Positions 1 to 5,787 of a stretch of 5,787 nucleotides of DNA are shown here, piece after piece. Positions within the stretch are counted from its first letter, which is position 1; the number at the start of each line of letters is the position of its first letter. The DNA is from Flavobacterium sp. (GTDB taxonomy: Bacteria > Bacteroidota > Bacteroidia > Flavobacteriales > Flavobacteriaceae). The position numbers and the translations under genes are program-made. Where the stretch lies: the NCBI GenBank assembly GCA_030152225.1, contig JASLHL010000107.1, forward strand, positions 1 to 5,787, read 5' to 3'. A model generated the notes under the pieces. That model did no database searches, was not told the DNA's origin, and saw nothing but the letters and a program-made list of their open reading frames with translations.

Positions 1-223
1 ACGATACGATAAACAACACCTTTTTCTACTACGATGAAAATAAGCAGCCTGTAGTTATTAGCTGGGATGCTTTAGGCAATACAAAAATCAAATCGTTTGT
101 AGCAACGGATGAATTCTTAACGATCACTGATACAGAGAACAATGTGTTCGCTGTGAAGATGGACGACTTAGGAAAAATCATCGCCAATAACGATGTGTTT
201 GTAACGGAACTAGTAGACAATCA
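1..223 (+). repeat. Long tandem repeat, copy A (cut by window edge)
   Basis: This segment matches 340-562 at an offset of 339 nt (113 codons), with 11 mismatches in 223 positions by direct comparison. All mismatches are synonymous except one codon (AAT at 141-143 in copy A, ACG in copy B; Asn to Thr). The last 74 nt of the match are identical. The protein unit begins DTINNTFFYYDENK and runs to ELVDN. The repeat probably continues to the left of the window, because the base pair just before the first full codon also fits a synonymous Tyr codon. Confidence 0.95.
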
Positions 224-1946
224 GGAGTTTATTACCAAGTTAGGAAATAAGGTAGAATTCATTGAGCAAATTACCAACAACAACGAGTTCATTACCAACA
301 TCATTGAAGAGTTGAAAGACACTTACGGAAACGTGGGGTATGATACGATAAACAACACTTTCTTCTACTACGATGAAAATAAGCAACCCGTAGTTATTAG
401 CTGGGATGCTTTAGGCAATACAAAAATCAAATCGTTTGTCGCAACGGATGAATTCTTAACGATCACCGATACAGAGAATACGGTGTTTGCTGTGAAGATG
501 GACGACTTAGGAAAAATCATCGCCAATAACGATGTGTTTGTAACGGAACTAGTAGACAATCAAGTGTTTATTGAAAAACTTGGTGATAGTAATGAATTTA
601 AAACGCTGATTAAGAATAATTCGACACTAGCAAGTTTAAAAGTTACGGATGCCAATCTTAATACTGAAGAAGTAAAAGCAGGATTTGTCTTCCATAATGG
701 TAAAGATGCCGTTGAGATAAAATTTGCAGAAACGTTAACAGCAATGGAAAAAGGAACGAATCAAACGACAGGGATGATTGAGTACTATTTCATTGATGAA
801 ACGGGTCAACCTGATGATGTAGTAATGGAAATTACACAAGATGTTATTGCTGATTTTGATAAAATAATCAAGGATACAAAGGTAATTAATTTATTAAAAG
901 ATTTTATTTCAACAACGACTGGAACAGTATCAGTCGATCGAGATGCAAATGGAGATATTATCATTACAACAGCAACCACGACTTTTAATTTAACCGATGA
1001 AATCCGAAGCAAGGAAACTAAAACGACCTTAACACCAGAAAAATACGATATGTATGTGTATTTGGATGAAGTGAATGGCGAATATTTAGAAGTACACGAA
1101 GAAACTGAACGCCCAGGAGAAACGTATTTAAGAACCTATAAGGCAACCAAATATGTGTATAAAAATGAGGCCAATGAAGATGTAGAGATTAAAGGATCTG
1201 AATTATTTGGAGCAACAGGGGGGAATAGTTTAGAAACGATTACTTCCCTAACCCTAGAGGATAATTATGGAGGTGTTGGAAAAGCTTTAGTTTTCCAAGA
1301 TGAAGAAAAGTCAAAAAATCCAATTTATATCAAGGATATTTTTGAACAGTCTGAAACATTAACTCAGTTAGAAGCCAAATTAGATACACGCGAATTGATT
1401 TATACAGACGAGAATAAAAACTCGACTATTATTTCGTTCAACGAGCTTGTTCAAGAACCTTGGCATACGGGTAATGGGGTGCAAGCGACCAAAAATGATC
1501 AAGATATCTATACTATGGGATGGGTAGGGATTGGTTATACTACGAAGTCAGCCGCACCAAATGAACGACTACGTGTAAATGGAAGTATTACTGCAACGAA
1601 TAGCTACTATGCGGATTATGTATTTGAAAACTATTTTGATGGTTTCTCTTCGTTGAAATACGACTATACTTTTAATGACTTAACTACAGTAGATAGCTAT
1701 ATTAAAACAAATAGACATTTACCTGGAATTACGCCAATTAGTGAGTTGGAAAAAACCGCAACAGGTTATTCATTTAACGTATCAGAGTTATCCATTCAAT
1801 TATTAGAAAAAACAGAAGAACTTTTCTTACACGTAATTGAACAGAAAAAAGAGTTAGATCAAAAAGCGGATGAAATTCAAGTATTGAAGAATGAAGTACA
1901 GGATTTAACGAAGCGATTAGAAGCACTTGAAGCGCTTTTAAAATAG
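1..1946 (+). CDS. Repeat-rich fibre/adhesin-like protein with tail-fibre-like C-terminus (5' partial)
   Basis: The frame is open from the left edge (first full codon at 3) to TAG at 1944-1946, giving 647 codons; the true start lies outside the window. A GTG at 144 is in frame but sits inside a repeat and is not a credible start. Order of parts: a 113-residue tandem repeat (second copy from 342, truncated) with 10-residue F-containing repeats; a region (about 620-1450) of diverged short segments of the type hydrophobic-x-[FY]-x-[DN]-E; a 'WVGIG...ERLRVNGSI' segment (about 1521-1628); a 'DYVFE...NRHLPGI' segment (1614-1730); and a heptad-patterned coiled coil to the end (about 1794-1943). This C-terminal arrangement is known from Bacteroidota tail-fibre-like and surface proteins, where it probably trimerises or caps a fibre. 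No cysteine was noticed. No type IX secretion C-terminal signal is recognisable. A long surface fibre or adhesin is inferred; its ligand is unknown. Confidence 0.85.
   Translation, partial: DTINNTFFYYDENKQPVVISWDALGNTKIKSFVATDEFLTITDTENNVFAVKMDDLGKIIANNDVFVTELVDNQEFITKLGNKVEFIEQITNNNEFITNIIEELKDTYGNVGYDTINNTFFYYDENKQPVVISWDALGNTKIKSFVATDEFLTITDTENTVFAVKMDDLGKIIANNDVFVTELVDNQVFIEKLGDSNEFKTLIKNNSTLASLKVTDANLNTEEVKAGFVFHNGKDAVEIKFAETLTAMEKGTNQTTGMIEYYFIDETGQPDDVVMEITQDVIADFDKIIKDTKVINLLKDFISTTTGTVSVDRDANGDIIITTATTTFNLTDEIRSKETKTTLTPEKYDMYVYLDEVNGEYLEVHEETERPGETYLRTYKATKYVYKNEANEDVEIKGSELFGATGGNSLETITSLTLEDNYGGVGKALVFQDEEKSKNPIYIKDIFEQSETLTQLEAKLDTRELIYTDENKNSTIISFNELVQEPWHTGNGVQATKNDQDIYTMGWVGIGYTTKSAAPNERLRVNGSITATNSYYADYVFENYFDGFSSLKYDYTFNDLTTVDSYIKTNRHLPGITPISELEKTATGYSFNVSELSIQLLEKTEELFLHVIEQKKELDQKADEIQVLKNEVQDLTKRLEALEALLK
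192..311 (+). repeat. Four tandem 10-residue repeats within the long repeat
   Basis: The encoded decapeptides line up as DVFVTELVDN, QEFITKLGNK, VEFIEQITNN and NEFITNIIEE. Position 3 is always Phe, position 4 Ile or Val, position 7 Leu or Ile, and position 9 or 10 usually Asn, Asp or Lys. A related shorter run follows copy B at 531-620 (DVFVTELVDN, QVFIEKLGDS, NEFKTLIKNN). The regular hydrophobic spacing fits a helical or coiled fibrous segment; that structure is inference. Confidence 0.75.
340..562 (+). repeat. Long tandem repeat, copy B
   Basis: This is the second copy of the 339-nt-period repeat. Similarity stops abruptly after the shared ELVDNQ codons: copy A continues EFITKLG whereas copy B continues VFIEKLG and then non-repeat sequence. 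It appears to be the last full-similarity unit of the array, because nothing comparable at nucleotide level follows it. Confidence 0.95.
1461..1943 (+). other. Tail-fibre-like C-terminal module plus coiled coil
   Basis: The module starts near WHTGNG, passes through WVGIGYTT and ERLRVNGSITATNSYYADYVFE, then YIKTNRHLPGITPISELE and SIQLLEKTEELFLHVIEQKK, and ends in a heptad-patterned Glu/Lys/Leu helix (LKNEVQDLTKRLEALEALLK). The combination VGIG, RLxVNGSI, DYVFE, HLPGI, LLEKxEEL recurs at the C-terminus of many Bacteroidota fibre-like proteins. A trimerisation or folding-cap role is inferred from that family. No S74-type autoproteolytic site could be identified with confidence. Confidence 0.75.
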
Positions 1947-1974
1947 ATAATTGTATAAGTCAAAAATGATATTG
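1947..1974 (+). other. Short intergenic gap between the fibre gene and the multi-Ig gene
   Basis: There are 28 nt between the TAG at 1946 and ATG 1975, AT-rich, with no hairpin, no Shine-Dalgarno match and no recognisable Bacteroidota promoter (TTG / TAnnTTTG). If ATG 1966 or TTG 1951 is used, the gap shrinks to 19 or 4 nt. This favours co-transcription of the two genes. Confidence 0.6.
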
Positions 1975-2061
1975 ATGAAAAAAAATAACTTGAAATCTAT
2001 TCAATATATAGTAGGGATGATGGTGGCTGTGTTTTGTACAATAGCCACCACTTTCGGACAA
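1975..2061 (+). other. Sec signal peptide of the multi-Ig protein
   Basis: Basic MKKNNLK start, hydrophobic stretch YIVGMMVAVFCTIATTF, then GQ before NNPHTT. Cleavage near G-Q or Q-N is typical of Bacteroidota. The Cys in the core is preceded by AVF, which does not fit a lipobox, so a lipoprotein is not supported. Confidence 0.8.
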
Positions 2062-4464
2062 AATAATCCTCACACAACGAAGATTACAGATGGTTCGGTT
2101 GCCAATAGTGCTGTGACAGCTGCGCCTGCAACATTATTGGAATTGGAAAGTTCTACAAAAGGATTTTTGCTTCCGCGTATGACAACAGCAGAGCGAAATG
2201 CTATTACCATTACAGATATAGAACGTGGAAATGGTTTAGTAATCTATAATACCGATACAGACTGTATCAACTATTACAGTAGAGAAGGAAATCGTTGGTT
2301 GAGTTTATGTGGAACTTTACCTCCAGCTATTGCCGACTTAACCGACTGTAATCGAATTGTCCTGAGTGCATCAGGTAACGATTATTTAGAACAGGGGAAA
2401 TTCTTAAAAGAAACTGATATTCTTTATGTACAGTTGAATGTACAAGAAGCGGGTTCATACCATATTACTGCTACACCAAGCCCAGAAAATGGTTATTCTT
2501 TTAGCAAAAGTGGTAGTTTTAACGCACCTGGGGTGTATACTATTGCCCTAGATGGTTTAGGTACACCACTTACAGGAAATGAAATTCAAGGGGATTTACT
2601 TACCTTTTCAATTAACGGAAAAGTAAGTACCGTTTGTACTTCAACGCGTATTAAAGTAAAACCGTCAGATCTAGATTTTAAAATTAATGAACCACAAAAT
2701 GTAGCAGCAACTTGGGATGCTTATATCGGAGTGCCATTAAATGCAAACGATAATAAAGTGGAATTAGATGTCAATGTGACAAGAACGGGATTCTGGAGAG
2801 TACAATCAAATACGACTAACGGGATGTCTTTTAGTGGTTCGGGTGAATTTACAAGAGAAGGGAATCAAAAAATTGAAGTAGTTGGACAAGGTACACCTAC
2901 GATCTCTACACCAGCTTCATCACCGAATGTTTTTACATTTACAACCAATTCAATTAGTCATACCAATCCGACGAATGCAAAAGTGATGGTGCATGTAAAA
3001 CCTGTAGCATTTGAACTCCTATGTGATGATACCAATAACCCAATTGAAATTAGAGGAGGATACCAAGAAGATACGCGACTATCTCAGGCGAATTCTATTT
3101 TAATTCCAGTGAAAGTTTTAGCACCAGGAGCCACTTCGATTGAATTAAAAGGGCATTTTGTTGCAGGAAATACAACAACTCCGGTTAGTTTTAAAGCAAA
3201 CAATGTGAACTTGGCATTCAATGCGAGTCGAAACAATATTCAGTTTGTAACCCTTTATCCGGAAGAAATAATGATTCCTAAGGGAACAACAGCAATTAAA
3301 TTTACCAATCTTACACCTGGATCGTCAGCTATTTGTGCAACATTCCCAGAAATTACTGTAGAAGTACAACCGATTCGCTACACTATTCTGTGTAGTACCG
3401 TAAAAGTAAATGGATCCTATACCGTAGATTCTAATTTAGGAGCGAATCACTATATTGAACTTCGCGTAAATGTAGACTACCCAGGTCCGTATACAATTAG
3501 TACCAACGAAATCAACGGTGTTAGCTTTAGTGCAGCTGGTACATTCAGCGGTCAAGGACAACAAACAATTCGCTTGACACCTACAGGAAAATATACCGAT
3601 GGTGGAAACCTAGCCTATACGATTACAACCAACAGTCAAATAGGTACAACGACGTGTTCAACGATGATTGATGTTCGATTTAGAGATATTGTTGTCTTGC
3701 GATTAGGATCAAATAACTATGGACCTTCTACCTCGAATACCTATGCTGGTGGAGCTATTTTAAATAGTAGAGTGAATTTTGGACCAACTGGAAAAGTGAA
3801 AGTAAATAACATCCGAATTCTAAATACATCAGTACAAGGCGAAAGTTTACGCAATTATATCGCGTCTAATAAAGTTGATATTATTGTCAACGTGATTGGA
3901 TATAATTCTTCAGAAGCCACCAATCAAGTGTTATTAGATTTTGTGCGCAATCAAAAAGGAGTTCTGATTATTGGAGATGAGAATAGAGTGCATTCAACAA
4001 CAAAGAGCTTTATTGAACAACTGACATCAAGTAGTGGAATTTTACACAATAGTAGATATACGATGTTGAATCCAGTGTTGAGTAGTGCAAATAATGATCC
4101 AATTATCAATGGACCTTTTGGAAACTTAAGCGGAAAATACCTAGGTAACGACGCGACGAATGGATGGTATTATAGCAACCTACCTACTAGTTTGGTTCCT
4201 TTAGTGAGTAAAGATGGAGATCCATCTTCAATTTGGGGATTAAAACACAAGGATTTAGGTTTTGCCTTCTTTGGTGATGGTGGATGGTTTGTAGGAACCG
4301 CTACAAGTACACATACCTCTATTTGGCCTTCAAAATATTTGGCAGATGGTACACCTATTGGAAAACCTTACTATCAAGGTAGTACGGTATATAACAGTGT
4401 GCTTTATGCAAACGTGATGGCATGGGCTATTGACTATGTGAAACAAAATAGACCCTCTAATTAA
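1975..4464 (+). CDS. Secreted multi-Ig-like protein with C-terminal amidotransferase-like domain
   Basis: From ATG 1975 the protein is about 829 residues, ending at TAA 4462-4464. This start gives a clean signal peptide (MKKNNLKS, hydrophobic core, ...TTFGQ). ATG 1966 and TTG 1951 are in-frame alternatives that only lengthen the basic N-terminus, and no Shine-Dalgarno sequence decides between them. Parts: signal peptide 1-29; the KGFLLPRMTTAERNAI...LVIYNTDTDC module (about 53-113); four Ig-like beta repeats (about 125-229, 233-343, 349-467, 473-567) with the recurring pattern VxxxGxYxIxT...NGxSFSxxGxF; and an alpha/beta domain (about 572-824) with DIIVNVIGYN, LLDFVRNQKGVLIIGDEN, DPIINGPFGN and FAFFGDGGW. 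The last domain resembles class I glutamine-amidotransferase-like or ThuA/DUF4350-type folds but has no Cys, so catalysis of that kind is unlikely. It lies 28 nt after gene 1 and is probably co-transcribed with it. A surface or periplasmic binding role is inferred. Confidence 0.9.
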   Translation: MKKNNLKSIQYIVGMMVAVFCTIATTFGQNNPHTTKITDGSVANSAVTAAPATLLELESSTKGFLLPRMTTAERNAITITDIERGNGLVIYNTDTDCINYYSREGNRWLSLCGTLPPAIADLTDCNRIVLSASGNDYLEQGKFLKETDILYVQLNVQEAGSYHITATPSPENGYSFSKSGSFNAPGVYTIALDGLGTPLTGNEIQGDLLTFSINGKVSTVCTSTRIKVKPSDLDFKINEPQNVAATWDAYIGVPLNANDNKVELDVNVTRTGFWRVQSNTTNGMSFSGSGEFTREGNQKIEVVGQGTPTISTPASSPNVFTFTTNSISHTNPTNAKVMVHVKPVAFELLCDDTNNPIEIRGGYQEDTRLSQANSILIPVKVLAPGATSIELKGHFVAGNTTTPVSFKANNVNLAFNASRNNIQFVTLYPEEIMIPKGTTAIKFTNLTPGSSAICATFPEITVEVQPIRYTILCSTVKVNGSYTVDSNLGANHYIELRVNVDYPGPYTISTNEINGVSFSAAGTFSGQGQQTIRLTPTGKYTDGGNLAYTITTNSQIGTTTCSTMIDVRFRDIVVLRLGSNNYGPSTSNTYAGGAILNSRVNFGPTGKVKVNNIRILNTSVQGESLRNYIASNKVDIIVNVIGYNSSEATNQVLLDFVRNQKGVLIIGDENRVHSTTKSFIEQLTSSSGILHNSRYTMLNPVLSSANNDPIINGPFGNLSGKYLGNDATNGWYYSNLPTSLVPLVSKDGDPSSIWGLKHKDLGFAFFGDGGWFVGTATSTHTSIWPSKYLADGTPIGKPYYQGSTVYNSVLYANVMAWAIDYVKQNRPSN
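2131..2313 (+). other. KGFLLPRMTT N-terminal module
   Basis: Encodes LLELESSTKGFLLPRMTT, AERNAI, GLVIYNTDTDC and RWLSLCG. The same module occurs at 4684-4860 in the next gene. It is common just after the signal peptide of Bacteroidota fibre-like and surface proteins. Two cysteines 15 residues apart flank its last strand in both genes. Its function is not established. Confidence 0.75.
2347..3681 (+). repeat. Four diverged Ig-like beta-sandwich repeats
   Basis: Units are at about 2347-2661, 2671-3003, 3019-3375 and 3391-3681. Repeated landmarks are a V-x-x-x-G-x-[YW] strand, NG[YMV]SFS followed by GxF, then an I-x-[LV]-x-G-x-G-T-P-like turn, and a closing [VI]-x-V-[KR/Q]-P strand. Units 1, 3 and 4 each have one Cys at the start and one near the end; unit 2 has none. 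Unit 3 is the most diverged and lacks the NG-SFS landmark in its usual form. The Ig-like assignment comes from this strand pattern, not from a search. Confidence 0.65.
3688..4446 (+). other. C-terminal alpha/beta domain, amidotransferase-like fold (tentative)
   Basis: Alternating strand and helix segments are visible: IVVLRLGSNN, KVKVNNIRIL, LRNYIASNKVDIIVNVIGY, LLDFVRNQKGVLIIGDE, SFIEQLTSSSG, DPIINGPFGN, LGFAFFGDGGWFVG and a final helix VLYANVMAWAIDYVKQN. The 'D-I-I-V-N... F-V-R-x-x-x-G-V-L-I-I-G-D... F-F-G-D-G-G' order recalls class I glutamine-amidotransferase-like domains of the DUF4350/ThuA kind. There is no cysteine in the domain, so a classical nucleophile is missing. The fold call is tentative. 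Confidence 0.5.
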
Positions 4465-4469
4465 TAGAT

Positions 4470-4505
4470 AAGAAGCTGAAACGTCTTAGTAGGTTTCAGC
4501 TTCTT
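4470..4505 (+). terminator. Hairpin terminator-like structure between the paralogous genes
   Basis: A perfect 13-bp inverted repeat, 4470-4482 pairing with 4493-4505, encloses a 10-nt loop (GTCTTAGTAG). It starts 5 nt after the stop codon at 4464. The 5' arm is purine-rich (AAGAAGCTGAAAC) and the 3' arm ends in CTTCTTT, so the descending strand finishes in a short, interrupted U-rich stretch (TTCTTTAATC). This fits a weak intrinsic terminator. It could also act as an attenuator or as mRNA 3'-end protection, since the next gene begins only 13 nt beyond the stem. Confidence 0.75.
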
Positions 4506-4518
4506 TAATCAAAAAATA

Positions 4519-4608
4519 ATGCATATGAATTTAGAAAAAAAACAATATAAATTATTGTATTATATATTCTTAGCCGTCTTTTTTTGTATCACTACAGTGC
4601 AAGGGCAA
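4519..4608 (+). other. Sec signal peptide of the partial paralogue
   Basis: A short basic start (LEKKQYK) precedes a strongly hydrophobic stretch (LLYYIFLAVFFCITTV) and a GQ-N junction like that of the upstream protein. The Cys is preceded by VFF, which does not form a lipobox. Confidence 0.8.
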
Positions 4609-5787
4609 AATACAAACATTAGAAATGGAATGAAGTTAACTGACCGTTCGGTTAGTGAGCCAGCTAGTGATGTACTACCTTTTAGTATTCTAGATTTAAG
4701 TTCGGTAGAAAAAGGATTCTTGTTGCCTAAAATGACAACGAGTGAACGTAGAAATATCCCAAAAGCGGATTTACAGCAGGGATTAATGATATATAATACG
4801 ACTATTGATTGTATGGAGTTCTATAATGAAACTCGTGCTAGATGGTTAAATCTATGTGGAGAAATAGAACCGGCTACTTTTGTGATTCAAAATAGCAAAT
4901 GTTCAACCATACAAATTGAAGGAAATTATTTTGAAGGGGTATTCTTAAAAGAACGTTCGAATATGATTTTCCTTGAAGTAAGTGTATCCACACCAGGGAG
5001 ATATACTGTTGAGGCTACAGCTTATAATGGAGCAGATCCCAATGGATACGCTTTCCAAGGCAGTGGTATTTTTCCAGATGCTGGAAATTATCACATTGTG
5101 TTAAGAGGATCGGGTACGCCAATAAAAGGATATACACGAGATGGCAATGGAGCACCAACAAGCTCAGGTGACGAGATCAAATTTGTATTAAATGGAAAGG
5201 CTTCGAATTGTGTGATCCACAATTTTGTTGAAAAAGAATCCCTAAAATATAAAATTAGTCGCATTGATCCTGTAGGTAAGTTTTTTACAGGTGTTAATTT
5301 GACAGATTTGAGAAGTGGAAACCTTGAAGCTACCATTACGAATATTACCATGGGAGGAACTGTTGAAATCAACACGGTGGATAACAATGGAATTCGATTC
5401 TACGGTAGACATACGTTGACCCAGGCGGAAATAGCTACCAGAACAGCGAAAGTAATCTTAAGAGGTCAAGGCGCCCCAGTAGTTCCGAAAAGTACACCGT
5501 TGAATTTCTTTACCAATTCCCATGTTCAAGTAGAATTAGGACAATCTCCTGAATTTTACCCTTATTCGGTACGCATAGAACCGCTTACTGTAGATTTTTA
5601 TTGTGCAAATGCCCAATATCCAATCAGCCACGAAGGTGTATTCGAATACAAGGTAAATTTAACAGCAGACAATAAAATTCACGTTCCACTGAAAGTACAA
5701 GCTACAGGTCGTGGTGAAGTAACAGGAACGGTTGAAATTGATGGAACGGGTTATGGAAATCAAACTGAAAAAATAGAGTTTACTTCA
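4519..5787 (+). CDS. Secreted multi-Ig-like protein, paralogue of the preceding gene (3' partial)
   Basis: The frame from ATG 4519 is open for 423 codons to the window edge with no stop. ATG 4525 is an equally good start two codons later. Parts: signal peptide about 1-30 (LEKKQYK, then LLYYIFLAVFFCITTV, ending QGQ); module 56-114 with KGFLLPKMTTSERRNI, LMIYNTTIDC and RWLNLCG; Ig-like unit 1 (about 128-238), unit 2 (about 241-355) and the start of unit 3 (Cys362 onward). Order, spacing and cysteine layout follow the upstream gene: a Cys pair 15 apart, a pair spanning unit 1, none in unit 2, and one at the start of unit 3. The two proteins have clearly diverged at sequence level, so the duplication is not recent. 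Whether it also ends in the amidotransferase-like domain cannot be seen. A surface or periplasmic role is inferred from export and domain type. Confidence 0.88.
   Translation, partial: MHMNLEKKQYKLLYYIFLAVFFCITTVQGQNTNIRNGMKLTDRSVSEPASDVLPFSILDLSSVEKGFLLPKMTTSERRNIPKADLQQGLMIYNTTIDCMEFYNETRARWLNLCGEIEPATFVIQNSKCSTIQIEGNYFEGVFLKERSNMIFLEVSVSTPGRYTVEATAYNGADPNGYAFQGSGIFPDAGNYHIVLRGSGTPIKGYTRDGNGAPTSSGDEIKFVLNGKASNCVIHNFVEKESLKYKISRIDPVGKFFTGVNLTDLRSGNLEATITNITMGGTVEINTVDNNGIRFYGRHTLTQAEIATRTAKVILRGQGAPVVPKSTPLNFFTNSHVQVELGQSPEFYPYSVRIEPLTVDFYCANAQYPISHEGVFEYKVNLTADNKIHVPLKVQATGRGEVTGTVEIDGTGYGNQTEKIEFTS

Noticed and set aside
144..146. GTG as the start of the first gene
   Set aside because: The frame is open for 47 codons upstream to the window edge, and that part matches the second repeat copy, so translation clearly begins further left.
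29..220. Minus-strand 63-residue frame, repeated almost identically at 368-559
   Set aside because: Both are antisense shadows of the tandem repeat in the + strand gene; their similarity only reflects the repeat itself.
806..1012. Minus-strand 68-residue frame
   Set aside because: It lies wholly within the fibre gene, has no start context, and its hydrophobic composition is what antisense of Asp/Lys/Ile-rich codons gives.
1999..2061. Lipoprotein signal in the multi-Ig protein because of a Cys in the hydrophobic core
   Set aside because: The residues before the Cys (AVF) do not fit a lipobox, and a hydrophobic stretch continues after it.
4375..4464. Type IX secretion C-terminal sorting signal on the multi-Ig protein
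   Set aside because: The end (AWAIDYVKQNRPSN) is a helix closing the alpha/beta domain and lacks the beta-strand, Gly and Lys-rich pattern of known sorting domains.
4490..4497. TAGGTTTC as a Bacteroidota -7 promoter element for the third gene
   Set aside because: It matches TAnnTTTG at five of six fixed positions, but no TTG-type -33 element lies at the right distance upstream, and the bases are explained by the hairpin.
5091..5387. Minus-strand 98-residue frame
   Set aside because: It is antisense to the partial multi-Ig gene, whose + strand frame is open throughout with a signal peptide and conserved modules.

Overview
The window looks like chromosomal DNA from a Bacteroidota bacterium, most likely Flavobacteriaceae. 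The clues are AT-rich genes with no clear Shine-Dalgarno sequences, starts in A-rich leaders, the 'KGFLLPRMTT...YNTD' N-terminal module, and the 'VGIG...LPGI...LLEK.EEL' C-terminal module common in surface and tail-fibre-like proteins of this phylum. A Myroides-like genus is possible, but this is a guess. No RNA gene, mobile element, CRISPR array or replication origin is visible.

Layout: three genes lie on the + strand and fill almost the whole window. (1) Positions 1-1946 hold the 3' part of a long repetitive fibre or adhesin-like gene, open at the left edge. It carries a 339-nt-period tandem repeat that includes 10-residue repeats, then a series of diverged segments, a tail-fibre-like C-terminal module and a terminal coiled coil. 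(2) Positions 1975-4464 hold a secreted protein of about 829 residues: signal peptide, KGFLLPRMTT module, four Ig-like beta repeats and a C-terminal alpha/beta domain that resembles a glutamine-amidotransferase-like fold without a catalytic cysteine. (3) Positions 4519-5787 hold the 5' part of a paralogue of gene 2, with the same signal peptide, N-terminal module, Ig-like repeats and cysteine layout. It runs off the right edge.

Genes 1 and 2 are 28 nt apart and probably co-transcribed. Genes 2 and 3 are separated by 54 nt that contain a 13-bp perfect hairpin (4470-4505), which leaves no clear room for a separate promoter for gene 3.

As a working model, the locus encodes a set of exported cell-surface proteins: a long repeat-rich fibre and two multi-Ig proteins. 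The export of genes 2 and 3 is supported by signal peptides. The function of the set, and any physical association between its members, is inference. No enzyme activity or known named system can be assigned.
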